Assembly (NCBI GenBank): GCA_017625065.1
Contig: JAGALS010000016.1
Location: forward strand, 1 to 64,000
Length of the DNA stretch: 64,000 nt
Origin: Clostridia bacterium
GTDB lineage: Bacteria; Bacillota; Clostridia; Oscillospirales; CAG-272
Direction: 5' to 3'
The notes under the pieces are model-generated. The model saw only the letters and a list, made by a program, of their open reading frames with translations. It did not search any database and was not told the DNA's origin. Shown piece after piece: positions 24,970 through 33,981 of this stretch. A program made the position numbers and the translations under genes. The number at the start of each line of letters is the position of its first letter. Within the stretch, counting starts at the first letter, position 1.

Positions 24970-25009
24970 AATGAATAAAAATGCACAAATATTCACATAA
25001 ATATTCATT
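24970..25009 (+). promoter_or_regulatory. Two ArgR (ARG) box-like operators upstream of argG
   Basis: AATGAATAAAAATGCACA at 24970-24987 matches the ArgR/AhrC consensus TNTGNATWWWWATNCANA at all but the first position. A second, weaker site, TTCACATAAATATTCATT, lies at 24992-25009. The pair is about 60-100 bp upstream of the -35, a spacing seen where an ArgR hexamer loops to a second operator. Confidence 0.65.
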
Positions 25010-25068
25010 TTGAAAAGGGCGACAAAAAGAGAAAAACACAATTATATAAAATATTTTCAAAAAAGGGG

Positions 25069-25134
25069 TTGACAAGGATTGGTAAATGCTGTATAATAAC
25101 TCGCGTAGCAAAAAACAATGAATATTTATTCGCG
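25069..25134 (+). promoter_or_regulatory. Arginine operon promoter with overlapping downstream ARG box
   Basis: TTGACA (25069-25074) and TATAAT (25092-25097) are 17 bp apart. A third ARG-box-like sequence, AATGAATATTTATTCGCG, lies at 25117-25134, just after the predicted start near 25104 and before the argG ribosome site GCGGAGG. Repression by ArgR in arginine excess is the expected control. Confidence 0.82.
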
Positions 25135-25144
25135 GAGGTTCATC

Positions 25145-26368
25145 ATGGATAAGAAAAACATCAAAAAAGTCGTTTTGGCATATTCGGGCGGTCTTGATAC
25201 GTCTATCATCATCCCGTGGCTGAAGGAAAACTATAACAACTGCGAGGTCATCGCAGTGTCCGGTAACGTCGGTCAGGCGGACGAGCTGGAGGGCCTTGAG
25301 GAAAAGGCACTCAAGACGGGCGCATCCAAGCTTTACGTGCTTGATCTCACCGACGATTATGTTGATAACTACATCATTCCTTGCGTGAAGGCAGGCGCTG
25401 TGTACGAGGAATATCTGCTTGGCACCAGCCACGCACGTCCCTGCATTGCAAAGGGCCTTGTTGACATCGCCATCAAGGAGGGCGCTGACGCAATCTGCCA
25501 CGGTTGCACCGGTAAGGGCAACGACCAGGTCCGCTTCGAGCTGACCATCAAGCACTTTGCACCCGATATGCCCATCATCGCCCCCTGGCGTGAGTGGGAT
25601 ATCAAGTCCCGTGAGGAGGAGATCGATTACGCGGAGGCACACAACGTACCTCTGAAGATCAACCGCGAGACCAACTACTCCAAGGACAAGAACCTGTGGC
25701 ATCTGTCCCACGAGGGTCTTGACCTTGAGGACACCGGCAACGAGCCCTTGTACGAAAAGCCCGGCTTCCTTGAAATGGGCGTTTCCCCCATCGCAGCACC
25801 CGACGAGCCCACCTACATCGAGCTTGAGTTCGAGAAGGGCGTTCCCGTGGCGCTTGACGGTAAGAAGATGAGCGCAAAGAACATCATCCTTGCCCTGAAC
25901 GAGATCGGCGGCAAAAACGGCATCGGCCTTCTGGATATCGTCGAGAACCGTCTTGTCGGCATGAAGTGCCGCGGCGTTTACGAGACACCCGGCGGAGCGA
26001 TCCTGTACAAGGCGCACAGCGTGCTTGAAACGCTCTGCCTTGACAAGTACACCATGCACGAAAAGCAGAAGCTTGCCGTGACCTATGGCGAGCTTGTTTA
26101 CAACGGTCAGTGGTTCACCACGTTGCGCGAAGCGCTTGCCGCATTCGTTGACAAGACCCAGGAGAGAGTCAACGGTAAGGTTCGTCTGAAGCTCTACAAG
26201 GGCAATATGATCAACGCGGGTGTCTGGAGCCCCAACACCCTTTACAGCGAGGAGATCGCAACCTTTGGCGAGAGCAATTACAACCAAAAGGATGCGGAGG
26301 GCTTTATCAACCTCTTCGGTCTGCCGATCCAGGTGCAGGCACTTGCTGACCAGGGCAAGCTGAAATAA
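25145..26368 (+). CDS. argG: Argininosuccinate synthase
   Basis: ArgG condenses citrulline and aspartate with ATP. The 407-residue protein has the PP-loop [20 protein letters not shown] near residues 6-25, the citrulline-binding region [14 protein letters not shown] near 116-129, and IMAPWREW-like IIAPWREWD. The start is the ATG at 25145, after GCGGAGGTTCATC. An ATG at 25118 lies in the ARG box and lacks a ribosome site. It is the first gene of argGHCJBDF. Confidence 0.98.
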   Translation: MDKKNIKKVVLAYSGGLDTSIIIPWLKENYNNCEVIAVSGNVGQADELEGLEEKALKTGASKLYVLDLTDDYVDNYIIPCVKAGAVYEEYLLGTSHARPCIAKGLVDIAIKEGADAICHGCTGKGNDQVRFELTIKHFAPDMPIIAPWREWDIKSREEEIDYAEAHNVPLKINRETNYSKDKNLWHLSHEGLDLEDTGNEPLYEKPGFLEMGVSPIAAPDEPTYIELEFEKGVPVALDGKKMSAKNIILALNEIGGKNGIGLLDIVENRLVGMKCRGVYETPGGAILYKAHSVLETLCLDKYTMHEKQKLAVTYGELVYNGQWFTTLREALAAFVDKTQERVNGKVRLKLYKGNMINAGVWSPNTLYSEEIATFGESNYNQKDAEGFINLFGLPIQVQALADQGKLK

Positions 26369-26382
26369 TCAAGCATTCACAC

Positions 26383-26411
26383 GGACTGCCGTAGCTTTGG
26401 CGCGGCAGTCC
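26383..26411 (+). other. Intercistronic hairpin between argG and argH
   Basis: A 9-bp perfect inverted repeat GGACTGCCG/CGGCAGTCC with an 11-base loop sits in the 80-bp argG-argH gap. It has no T-run, so it is more likely an mRNA stability or processing element than a terminator. Confidence 0.55.
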
Positions 26412-26448
26412 TATGGTGTTCTATAAGAGACCTTCAAGGAGAAACAAA

Positions 26449-27825
26449 ATGGCAAAAATGTGGGCAGGCAGAACGGCAGGAAACACCGACCGGGTGGCAG
26501 ACGACTTCAATTCCTCCATTCGCTTTGATTCAAGAATGTATAAGCAGGATATCACGGGCAGTATGGCGCACGCCGCAATGCTTGCAAAGCAGGGGATCAT
26601 CACAGCCGACGAGGCGGCAACGTTGATCGACGGGCTTGCTTCGATCCTTGCCGATATCGATGCGGGAAAGCTCTCGATCGATATGAGTGCCGAGGATATC
26701 CATATGTTCGTGGAGCAGGAGCTGACGGCGCGCCTTGGTGATGTTGGCAAGAAGCTGCACACCGCAAGAAGCCGTAACGACCAGGTCGCGCTTGACGTGC
26801 GGATGTATCTGCGCGAGGAGACCGACGGCATTATGGCACAGCTTCGCGAGTTACTCACGGTCGTGATCGACCGCGCCGCCGAATACGAGGGCACGATCAT
26901 GCCCGGCTATACCCACCTGCAAAGAGCGCAGCCCATCACCTTCGGCCATTGGCTGATGGCGTACGCTATGATGCTTTTGCGCGATCTTGACCGCTTGACC
27001 GACACAAGAAAGCGCATCAACGTTTCCCCCATCGGCTGCTGCGCCCTGGCGGGCACCACCTACAACACCGACCGTCGCTTTGAAGCGGAGCGCCTTGGCT
27101 TCCCCGAGATCTGCCGCAACTCGCTTGACGGCGTTTCGGACCGCGATTTTTGCCTTGAATTTATGAGCGCCTGCTCAATTCTGATGATGCACCTTTCCCG
27201 TATGTCCGAGGAGATCATTCTGTATTCGAGCTGGGAGTTCGCCTTCATCGAGCTCTCCGACGCCTACACCACGGGCTCGTCGATCATGCCGCAAAAGAAG
27301 AATTCCGATATGGCGGAGCTGATCCGCGGCAAAACGGGACGCGTTTACGGCGATCTTGTGGCGCTGCTCACCACGCTCAAGGGCTTGCCGCTTGCTTATA
27401 ACAAGGATATGCAGGAGGACAAGGAGAGCCTGTTTGATGCCGTGGACACGGTGAAAATGTGTCTGTCGGTGCTCACGCCTATGCTCGCCACGATGAGCGT
27501 GAAGGCAGAGAATATGAAAAAAGCGGCAAGCGGCGGCTTTATCAACGCCACCGACCTTGCCGACTATCTGGTGGGAAAGGGTATGCCCTTCCGCACCGCA
27601 TATAAAATTTCGGGACAGCTGGTCGCTCATTGCATCAAGGAGGGCACCGTGCTGGAAAACCTGCCTCTTGAGATCTATCGCACGTATAGCGAGCTTTTTG
27701 ACGAAACGCTGTACGATGCCATTGATCTTGAGGCGTGCGTAAACCGCCGCATTTCCGAGGGTGGAACCTCACGCGAGTCGGTACGCGCACAGATCCTCTA
27801 TGTAAAGGAGCGTTTGGAGCAATGA
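26449..27825 (+). CDS. argH: Argininosuccinate lyase
   Basis: ArgH splits argininosuccinate into arginine and fumarate. The 458-residue protein contains the fumarase/aspartase superfamily signature GSSIMPQKKNSD near residue 280, plus HTARSRNDQVALD near 105 and GYTHLQRAQPITFGHW near 158. I begin at the ATG at 26449, after CAAGGAGAAAC; a frame from 26413 has no such site. Its TGA overlaps the argC ATG. Confidence 0.98.
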   Translation: MAKMWAGRTAGNTDRVADDFNSSIRFDSRMYKQDITGSMAHAAMLAKQGIITADEAATLIDGLASILADIDAGKLSIDMSAEDIHMFVEQELTARLGDVGKKLHTARSRNDQVALDVRMYLREETDGIMAQLRELLTVVIDRAAEYEGTIMPGYTHLQRAQPITFGHWLMAYAMMLLRDLDRLTDTRKRINVSPIGCCALAGTTYNTDRRFEAERLGFPEICRNSLDGVSDRDFCLEFMSACSILMMHLSRMSEEIILYSSWEFAFIELSDAYTTGSSIMPQKKNSDMAELIRGKTGRVYGDLVALLTTLKGLPLAYNKDMQEDKESLFDAVDTVKMCLSVLTPMLATMSVKAENMKKAASGGFINATDLADYLVGKGMPFRTAYKISGQLVAHCIKEGTVLENLPLEIYRTYSELFDETLYDAIDLEACVNRRISEGGTSRESVRAQILYVKERLEQ

Positions 27826-28742
27826 CAAAGGTATTCATAGACGGCTCTGCCGGCACCACGGGGCTTCGTATTCACGAGCGCCTGTCCGATCGCAAGGATC
27901 TTTCGCTGGTCACGCTTCCCGACGAGGTGCGTAAGGATCCCACCGCACGCCGCGAGGCGATCAACGGCGCGGACATCGTGTTTTTGTGTCTGCCCGATGC
28001 CGCCGCGATCGAGGCGGTCGCAATGTGCGACGACCCCAATGTGAAGATCATCGATACCTCGACCGCCCATCGCACGAACGACGCGTGGGCTTACGGCTTT
28101 GCCGAGCTTGGCCGCCGCGCGCAGATCCAGGCATCGAAGCGCATCGCCAACCCCGGCTGCCACGCCAGCGGATTTCTGGCACTGACCGAGCCGCTTGTGC
28201 GCGCGGGGCTGCTCAAAGCGGATGCGTATCTTTCCTGCTTTTCGCTGACCGGCTATTCGGGCGGCGGCAAAAAGATGATCGCGGACTACGAAAACGGGGA
28301 ACGTGACAAGCTTTTGGATGCACCCCGTCAGTACGGTATCGCGCAAGCGCACAAGCATCTGCCCGAAATGGTGAAGATCAGTGGCTTGCAAAATGCTCCC
28401 GCTTTCTGCCCCATCGTGGGGGATTTTTACAGCGGTATGGAAGTGACCGTCCCCGTGTTTGCAAAGGATCTGAAGGGCAATGCAGAGGACATCAAGAGTG
28501 TTTACCGCGAGACCTACAAAGAAGGACTCGTCCGCTTTGTTGAGGACGAGGGAGAGGGCGGATTCCTTTCCGCCAACGCCTTTGCGGATCGCGACGATAT
28601 GGAGGTCCGTGTCTGCGGCAACGGCGAACGCATTTTGCTGGTTTCCCGCTTCGATAATCTCGGCAAGGGCGCATCGGGCGCAGCCATTCAAAATATGAAT
28701 ATTCTTCTCGGTGTCGATGAGGCAACGGGATTGAACGTATAA
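27822..28742 (+). CDS. argC: N-acetyl-gamma-glutamyl-phosphate reductase, short (type 2) form
   Basis: ArgC reduces N-acetylglutamyl phosphate to the semialdehyde. At 306 residues it is the short form. The N-terminus MTKVFIDGSAGTTGLRIHER is the cofactor loop, and the catalytic cysteine is in RIANPGCHASGF near residue 110. GYSGGGKKMI and the DFYSGMEVTVPV strand follow. The ATG overlaps the argH stop (ATGA), so translation is coupled; an upstream start at 27735 would run inside argH. Use of the short ArgC within an arg operon is a minor oddity. Confidence 0.95.
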   Translation: MTKVFIDGSAGTTGLRIHERLSDRKDLSLVTLPDEVRKDPTARREAINGADIVFLCLPDAAAIEAVAMCDDPNVKIIDTSTAHRTNDAWAYGFAELGRRAQIQASKRIANPGCHASGFLALTEPLVRAGLLKADAYLSCFSLTGYSGGGKKMIADYENGERDKLLDAPRQYGIAQAHKHLPEMVKISGLQNAPAFCPIVGDFYSGMEVTVPVFAKDLKGNAEDIKSVYRETYKEGLVRFVEDEGEGGFLSANAFADRDDMEVRVCGNGERILLVSRFDNLGKGASGAAIQNMNILLGVDEATGLNV

Positions 28743-28752
28743 GGAGACAGAA

Positions 28753-29967
28753 ATGAAAACAGTATCCGGCGGCATCTGTGCCGCAAAAGGCTTTTTGGCA
28801 AGCGGTGTGCATTGCGGCATCCGCAAGAATCGCACCAAAAGAGATATCTCGCTGATCTTCAGCGAAGCGCGCGCACACGCCGCGGCAGTTTATACCACCA
28901 ATCTTGTCAAGGGTGCACCCTTGACCGTGACCAAAAATCATATCGCCGACGGCTTTGCCCAGGCGGTGATCTGCAACAGCGGCAACGCCAACACCTGCAA
29001 CGCCAACGGCATTGAGATCGCCGAGCAGATGAGCGATCTGGTGGCAGATGCGCTCCACATCGCGGCAAGCGACGTTGTGGTGGCTTCCACCGGTGTGATC
29101 GGTCAGCCTCTCAATATTGAGCCCATTGCCGCAGGTGTGCCGCAGCTTGTAAAGGAGCTTTCCGCAAACGGCGGTGAGGCGGCTGCCGAGGGCATTATGA
29201 CCACCGACACCGTCAAAAAAGAGATCGCCGTGGAGTTTGAGCTTGGCGGCAAGACCTGCCATCTTGGCGGCATCGCCAAGGGCAGCGGTATGATCCACCC
29301 CAATATGGCAACGATGCTGGTGTTTTTGACCACCGATGCGGCCATTTCCGCCGAGATGCTGGAAAAGGCGCTGAAGCACGACGTGCAGAACACCTTTAAT
29401 ATGACCAGCGTTGACGGCGATACCTCGACCAACGATATGGTCACGATCCTTGCAAACGGACTTGCGGGGAATGAGGAGATCACCGCAGACGGTGCTGATT
29501 TTGCCACCTTTATGAAGGCGCTGAACACGGTTACCGTGTATCTGTGCCGTATGATCGCCGGTGACGGTGAGGGCGCGACAAAGCTCCTTGAATGTAAGGT
29601 CAGCGGTGCCGCGGATGAGAAAACCGCCAAGACGGTTGCGAAAAGCGTGATCTGCTCCAGCCTTTTGAAGGCGGCAATGTTCGGCGCTGATGCCAACTGG
29701 GGGCGCGTGCTTTGCGCCATCGGCTACAGCGGTGCTGATGTGGACGTCTGCAAGGTCGACGTCGCGTTCCGTTCCGTCAAGGGCACGATCTCGGTTTGTG
29801 AGAACGGTGCTGGCGTGGACTTTTCCGAGGAGATCGCCAAGGAGATTTTGCTTGAAAAGGAAATTGAGATCTTGGTTGAGCTGAACAGCGGCGATCTTGC
29901 CGCGACCGCGTTCGGTTGCGATCTGACCTACGATTACGTGAAAATCAACGGGGATTATAGAACTTAA
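28753..29967 (+). CDS. argJ: Bifunctional ornithine acetyltransferase / N-acetylglutamate synthase
   Basis: ArgJ recycles the acetyl group from N-acetylornithine to glutamate, and in bifunctional forms also uses acetyl-CoA. The 404-residue precursor should cut itself before Thr187 in the KGSGMIHPNMATML motif to give alpha and beta chains. The N-terminal GGICAAKGFLASGVHCGIRK and C-terminal LNSGDLAATAFGCDLTYDYV are typical. Since no argA or argE is present, ArgJ makes this a cyclic pathway. An AAGGAGACAGAA site precedes the ATG. Confidence 0.97.
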   Translation: MKTVSGGICAAKGFLASGVHCGIRKNRTKRDISLIFSEARAHAAAVYTTNLVKGAPLTVTKNHIADGFAQAVICNSGNANTCNANGIEIAEQMSDLVADALHIAASDVVVASTGVIGQPLNIEPIAAGVPQLVKELSANGGEAAAEGIMTTDTVKKEIAVEFELGGKTCHLGGIAKGSGMIHPNMATMLVFLTTDAAISAEMLEKALKHDVQNTFNMTSVDGDTSTNDMVTILANGLAGNEEITADGADFATFMKALNTVTVYLCRMIAGDGEGATKLLECKVSGAADEKTAKTVAKSVICSSLLKAAMFGADANWGRVLCAIGYSGADVDVCKVDVAFRSVKGTISVCENGAGVDFSEEIAKEILLEKEIEILVELNSGDLAATAFGCDLTYDYVKINGDYRT

Positions 29968-30009
29968 CCCCAAAACGGTATCAAAAAATCAACACATAAA
30001 GAGGAAATC

Positions 30010-30882
30010 ATGGGTATTGATAATCATTTTTCCAACGCGCAACGGGCAGAGGTGCTGACACAGGCGTTGCCCTATATCAAAAAGTTCAACGGTAAGATCG
30101 TTGTCATCAAATACGGCGGAAACGCCATGATCAATGAGCAGCTCAAGGAGCAGGTGATGGAGGACATCGCGCTGCTTTGGCTGATCGGCGTTAAGGTCGT
30201 TCTGGTACACGGTGGCGGCCCCGAGATCAGCGAAATGATGCAAAAGCTCGGTAAGCACCCCGAGTTCGTGGACGGCTTGCGTGTCACCGACAAGGAGACC
30301 GTTGACATCGTGCAGATGGTGCTTGCGGGCAAGGTCAACAAATCGCTTGTCACGCTCCTTCAAATGAAGGGCGGACATGCGGTCGGTCTTTCGGGTATGG
30401 ACGGCGGTATGATCGAGGCGCAGTTCAAGGACGAGCGCCTTGGGTACGTGGGCAAGATCACCAAGATCCGTCCCCAGCCCATCAACGACCTTCTGGAAAA
30501 GAATTATATTCCCGTCGTTTCTACCGTTGCAAGTGATCGCAACGGCAACGTTTATAACATCAACGGCGACACCGCCGCCGCTTACATCGCGGGCGCGCTT
30601 GGCGCGGAGCGTCTGTTTATGATGACCGATATCGCGGGTATTTTGCGCGATAAGGACGATCCCTCGACCCTGATCCCCTCGATCACCGTTGAGGAGGCAG
30701 GGAAGCTCTATGACGAGGGTGTCATTTCGGGCGGTATGATCCCCAAGGTGGATTGTTGCATCGAAGCGATCAACCGCGGCGTGAAGAACGTCGTCATTAT
30801 GGACGGCCGTGTGCCGCACTCCATTTTGATGGAGCTGTTAACCGATGAGGGCGCGGGCACCATGGTCAAAGGAGAAGCATAA
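30010..30882 (+). CDS. argB: N-acetylglutamate kinase
   Basis: ArgB phosphorylates N-acetylglutamate and is often the arginine-feedback step. The 290-residue protein has the amino-acid-kinase motifs IVVIKYGGNAM near residue 30, VKVVLVHGGGPEIS near 63, and NINGDTAAAYIAGALGAERL with FMMTDIAGIL around 180-215. The extended N-terminal helix (FSNAQRAEVLTQALPYIKKF) is of the arginine-inhibited, hexameric type, so feedback inhibition is plausible. Its last base is shared with the argD ATG. AAAGAGGAAATC precedes the start. Confidence 0.97.
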   Translation: MGIDNHFSNAQRAEVLTQALPYIKKFNGKIVVIKYGGNAMINEQLKEQVMEDIALLWLIGVKVVLVHGGGPEISEMMQKLGKHPEFVDGLRVTDKETVDIVQMVLAGKVNKSLVTLLQMKGGHAVGLSGMDGGMIEAQFKDERLGYVGKITKIRPQPINDLLEKNYIPVVSTVASDRNGNVYNINGDTAAAYIAGALGAERLFMMTDIAGILRDKDDPSTLIPSITVEEAGKLYDEGVISGGMIPKVDCCIEAINRGVKNVVIMDGRVPHSILMELLTDEGAGTMVKGEA

Positions 30883-32048
30883 TGTCGCAATTACAAGAGC
30901 TTGACAAACAGTACGTGGCGGGCACCTATGCGCGCTTTCCCGTGGAGATCGTATCGGGCAAGGGCTCGCTGATGGTGGACACCGACGGCAAGGAATACAT
31001 TGACCTCGGTACAGGCATCGGCGTGACTGCCTTCGGCATTGCCGACGAGGCGTGGAAAAGCGCCGTGATCGATCAGCTTTCCAAGGTGCAGCACACCTCA
31101 AATCTTTACTATACCGAGCCCTGTGCAAAGCTCGCCGAGCTATTATGTGGCAAGACGGGGCTCAAAAAGGTATTTTTCTCCAATTCGGGTGCCGAGGCAA
31201 ATGAGTGTGCCATCAAGGTGGCGCGCAAGTATGCCCAAGAAAAAAAGGGAGCCGAATACAGCACCATCGTGACGCTCTGTAACAGCTTCCACGGCAGAAC
31301 GCTGACCACGCTTGCCGCAACGGGGCAGGAGCATTATCACGAGCTGTTTCAGCCCCTCACTCCCGGCTTTGTCCACGTGACGGCAGGGGATAAGGAAGAG
31401 CTTCAAAGCATCGTTGAAACCCACAAAGTCGCGGGCATTCTGATCGAGTGCATTCAGGGCGAGGGCGGCGTGAACGTCGTCGATGCCGATTTTGTGAAAT
31501 TCGCCGCAGAGCTTGCCGCTGAGCAGGACATCATTTTTATGGTTGACGAGGTGCAGACCGGCAACGGACGCACCGGTGAGCTGTACGCCTATATGCACTA
31601 TGGCATCACCCCCGACGTGGTGACAACAGCGAAGGGACTGGGCGGCGGTTTGCCCATCGGCGCTTGTATGTTGGGCGAAAAAGTGCAGAACGTTCTCGGA
31701 TTTGGCGACCACGGCTCGACCTATGGCGGCAATCCCGTGGCGTGCGCGGGCGCTTATAACGTGCTGTCCCGTATCGATGATGCATTGCTGCAGACGGTGA
31801 AGGAAAAGGGCGAATATATCAAAAAAACCTTCACGGGTGCAAAGGGTGTGAAGTCGGTGAGCGGACTTGGACTGATGGTGGGCATCGAAACCGAAAAGCC
31901 TGCTGCCGAGGTCGTCAAGGCTTGCATCGCCGAGGGCGTGTTGTGCCTGACGGCAAAGAACAAGGTGCGCCTGTTGCCCGCGCTCAATATCCCGATGGAA
32001 CAATTACAGAAGGCGGCGCAGATCCTTCTTGCCGCTTGCGCACAGTAA
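30882..32048 (+). CDS. argD: Acetylornithine aminotransferase
   Basis: The 388-residue class III aminotransferase converts N-acetylglutamate semialdehyde to N-acetylornithine using PLP. Visible are [20 protein letters not shown] near residue 92-111, [14 protein letters not shown] near 130, IMVDEVQTG near 213-222, and the PLP lysine in [14 protein letters not shown] near 248. Its ATG shares one base with the argB stop (TAATG). Normal family length. Confidence 0.96.
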   Translation: MSQLQELDKQYVAGTYARFPVEIVSGKGSLMVDTDGKEYIDLGTGIGVTAFGIADEAWKSAVIDQLSKVQHTSNLYYTEPCAKLAELLCGKTGLKKVFFSNSGAEANECAIKVARKYAQEKKGAEYSTIVTLCNSFHGRTLTTLAATGQEHYHELFQPLTPGFVHVTAGDKEELQSIVETHKVAGILIECIQGEGGVNVVDADFVKFAAELAAEQDIIFMVDEVQTGNGRTGELYAYMHYGITPDVVTTAKGLGGGLPIGACMLGEKVQNVLGFGDHGSTYGGNPVACAGAYNVLSRIDDALLQTVKEKGEYIKKTFTGAKGVKSVSGLGLMVGIETEKPAAEVVKACIAEGVLCLTAKNKVRLLPALNIPMEQLQKAAQILLAACAQ

Positions 32049-32058
32049 GGAGCTATAT

Positions 32059-33042
32059 ATGAATTTAAAAGGAAGACATTTTCTCAAACTGCTTGATTTC
32101 ACTCCTGCCGAGATCGCGTATCTCATCGACCTTGCCGCAGAGCTGAAAGCAAAGAAAAAGGCGGGCATTGCGCACAAATTGTGCGACGGCAAAAGCATTG
32201 CATTGATTTTTGAAAAGACCAGCACCCGTACTCGCTGCGCCTTTGAGGTGGCGGCAAACGATCTTGGTATGCATCCCGTCTATCTGGATCCCACGGGCTC
32301 TCAGATCGGCAAAAAGGAAAGCATCGCCGACACCGCGCGCGTGCTTGGCAGAATGTTTGACGGTATCGAATACCGCGGCTTTGGTCAGGAGATCGTAGAG
32401 GATCTTGCCGCATACGCGGGCGTTCCGGTTTGGAACGGTCTCACCAACGAGTTCCACCCCACCCAGATCCTTGCCGACTTTCTCACCATTCGTGAGCATT
32501 GCGGCGAGCTGAAGGGCAAAAAGCTGGTGTATCTTGGCGACGCGCGCTACAATATGGGCAATTCGCTGATGGTCGGTTGTGCCAAGATGGGCATGCAGTT
32601 TGTTGCCGCCGCCCCCAAGAAGTATTTTCCCGATCAGGCACTGATCGCACAGTGCGAGGAGATCGCAAAACAGACAGGCGCTACCCTTGCCTTTGAGGAA
32701 GATCCCATGAAGGCGGTAGAGGGCGCTGACGTGCTTTACACCGACGTTTGGGTGTCGATGGGCGAGCCCAAGGAGATCTTTGCCGAGCGTATCAAGGATC
32801 TTTCCCCCTACCGTGTGACCAAGGAACTGATGGATCACGCCGGCGCGCAATGCCGCTTTATGCATTGCCTGCCCGCCTTCCACGACCTTGGTACCGTGAT
32901 CGGACGTGAGATCTATGAGCAGTTTGGCATTGACTGTATGGAGGTCACCCACGAGGTCATCGAGGGGTCGCAGTCTATCGTCTTTGACGAAGCTGAAAAC
33001 AGAATGCATACGATAAAAGCCGTCATGGCAGCTACGCTTTAA
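32059..33042 (+). CDS. argF: Ornithine carbamoyltransferase
   Basis: The 327-residue enzyme joins carbamoyl phosphate and ornithine to citrulline. The carbamoyl phosphate motif FEKTSTRTR is near residue 54-62, [12 protein letters not shown] near 132, and the ornithine loop [10 protein letters not shown] near 270-279. I start at the ATG at 32059 after AAGGAGCTATAT. It is the last gene of the arginine operon. A direct supply of carbamoyl phosphate (carAB) is not in this window. Confidence 0.97.
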   Translation: MNLKGRHFLKLLDFTPAEIAYLIDLAAELKAKKKAGIAHKLCDGKSIALIFEKTSTRTRCAFEVAANDLGMHPVYLDPTGSQIGKKESIADTARVLGRMFDGIEYRGFGQEIVEDLAAYAGVPVWNGLTNEFHPTQILADFLTIREHCGELKGKKLVYLGDARYNMGNSLMVGCAKMGMQFVAAAPKKYFPDQALIAQCEEIAKQTGATLAFEEDPMKAVEGADVLYTDVWVSMGEPKEIFAERIKDLSPYRVTKELMDHAGAQCRFMHCLPAFHDLGTVIGREIYEQFGIDCMEVTHEVIEGSQSIVFDEAENRMHTIKAVMAATL

Positions 33043-33161
33043 GACCGCTAAAATTCCGCACAGGGTGTCGTTGCTCCGCGCAGGTGAACTCGACGTAGAT
33101 CTACTACGCCATCGTCCACCTGCTGTGGTGCGCCTAACCCTGTGCATTTTTTAGCGGTCTT
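33041..33161. repeat. MITE-like imperfect palindrome of about 120 bp after argF
   Basis: The end sequences AAGACCGCTAAAATTCCGCACAGGGT (33041-33066; two segments) and ACCCTGTGC...TTTTAGCGGTCTT (33137-33161) are near-perfect terminal inverted repeats. Inside are a second inverted pair, GCAGGTG/CACCTGC (33080-33086, 33117-33123), and a central palindrome GTAGATCTAC (33095-33104). The whole can fold as one long interrupted hairpin. It starts at the argF stop codon. No open frame is supported. It looks like a small non-autonomous mobile or dispersed repeat element. Confidence 0.6.
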
Positions 33162-33225
33162 GGGAAAGTGTGGCAAAAGTTTTTTGACGGTCTTGGGGAA
33201 GTGCGGTGAAGCTTTTAAACAAAAT

Positions 33226-33260
33226 AAAAGGAGCGACATTGATAAATAGTCGCTCCTTTT
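33226..33260. terminator. Bidirectional terminator between argF and the small repressor gene
   Basis: A 12-bp perfect inverted repeat AAAAGGAGCGAC/GTCGCTCCTTTT with an 11-base loop has A- and T-runs as part of its arms. It can end the arginine operon on the plus strand and the XRE gene on the minus strand. Confidence 0.85.
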
Positions 33261-33261
33261 A

Positions 33262-33483
33262 TTAATGGAATAATTTTTTGGGTGTGTCTATAAGTCCAAG
33301 CAGATAGTCGGTAGATACATTATAATATCTGGCTAATTTGATGTATTTGTCGACTCCCATCATTTGGGCACCGGTTTCCCATTTGCTGACCTGTTGCCTT
33401 GTTGTATCCAAAAGCTTTGCTATATCGGTTTGCGTGAGGTCGTGATCTTCTCTTAAATCCTTTAATCGATCATAATAGTTCAT
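33262..33483 (-). CDS. Small XRE/Cro-type helix-turn-helix repressor
   Basis: The 73-residue protein is a single HTH domain: YYDRLKDLREDHDLTQTDIA, then KLLDTTRQQVSKWETG with the recognition helix near residues 28-36, and NVSTDYLLGLID at the end, the standard XRE pattern. There is no sensor domain. It is divergent from an 86-residue gene, and the region between holds a consensus promoter with palindromes that are very likely its operators. AAGGGGGC precedes the ATG. Roles could include a two-gene regulatory module or an addiction-type pair; sequence alone does not decide. Confidence 0.88.
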   Translation of the reverse strand: MNYYDRLKDLREDHDLTQTDIAKLLDTTRQQVSKWETGAQMMGVDKYIKLARYYNVSTDYLLGLIDTPKKLFH

Positions 33484-33532
33484 ACAACAGCCCCCTTTTT
33501 TAATATTATATCATGCACTCTATAAGATGCTC

Positions 33533-33597
33533 TTGACAAGCACCTTAAAAGGTGCTATAATGAGCATATAGCACCTCATAAGGTGCAAGGAAGGTGC
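33533..33597 (+). promoter_or_regulatory. Consensus promoter with a palindromic operator inside its spacer
   Basis: TTGACA (33533-33538) and TATAAT (33556-33561) are 17 bp apart. The spacer itself is the palindrome GCACCTT-AA-AAGGTGC (33540-33555). A second copy, GCACCT-CATA-AGGTGC, lies at 33571-33586, and a half-site AAGGTGC at 33591-33597 directly precedes the ATG. A repressor bound here would block polymerase outright, and the divergent XRE protein is the obvious candidate. Confidence 0.8.
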
Positions 33598-33858
33598 ATG
33601 AAAAGAATTTTAGAGGATCTGTGGTATTCGTATCAAATCGAAAATGTAGTAAAATTCGGCAACAAAGAAAAGGAAATGGCAAACAAGATTTTGATAGCGG
33701 AAGAAACATTACAAAAAAGCTTAACTGACGAGCAGAAAGCGGCACTGAAGATATATGAGGATTGCTTGGATGAGGTCAGCGCTGCTTGTGAAAAGAAAGC
33801 GTTTGTTAAAGGTGTTCGTTTTGCGGTTGGCTTTTTGTTGGAGGCGTTATATATGTAA
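33598..33858 (+). CDS. DUF6809-like small protein
   Basis: The 86-residue protein begins MKRILEDLWYSYQIENVVKF and ends GVRFAVGFLLEALYM. That combination, with a charged helical middle, is the pattern of the small Firmicutes family I know as DUF6809, which has no assigned function. It is divergent from an XRE repressor and driven by a consensus promoter carrying an operator. The ATG at 33598 has GGAAGG only three bases upstream, a tight spacing that could weaken translation. Such genes are common near mobile or regulatory islands in Clostridia. Confidence 0.7.
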   Translation: MKRILEDLWYSYQIENVVKFGNKEKEMANKILIAEETLQKSLTDEQKAALKIYEDCLDEVSAACEKKAFVKGVRFAVGFLLEALYM

Positions 33859-33946
33859 TGCGGAGCTTTCGTTGCGCGGTTTTGAGGGAAATTTTTGCTT
33901 TTTAAAAATATTTTATCGCTTTAAAGCAAAAAAATCTCAAAACCTC

Positions 33947-33975
33947 TTGACAAACCGTTTAAAACGTGATATGAT
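33947..33975 (+). promoter_or_regulatory. Promoter of the T-box-controlled ABC operon
   Basis: TTGACA (33947-33952) and TATGAT (33970-33975) are 17 bp apart, with TG one base before the -10. The predicted start is near 33982, at the 5' edge of the T-box leader. The 88 bp before it, back to 33858, is AT-rich with no feature I can support. Confidence 0.82.
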
Positions 33976-33981
33976 ACTGTC

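Noticed and set aside
24947-26287. A 446-codon minus-strand frame opposite argG.
   Set aside because: Shadow of argG, whose reading frame is certain.
28492-29973. A 493-codon minus-strand frame opposite argJ.
   Set aside because: Shadow of argJ; no ribosome site or known domain.
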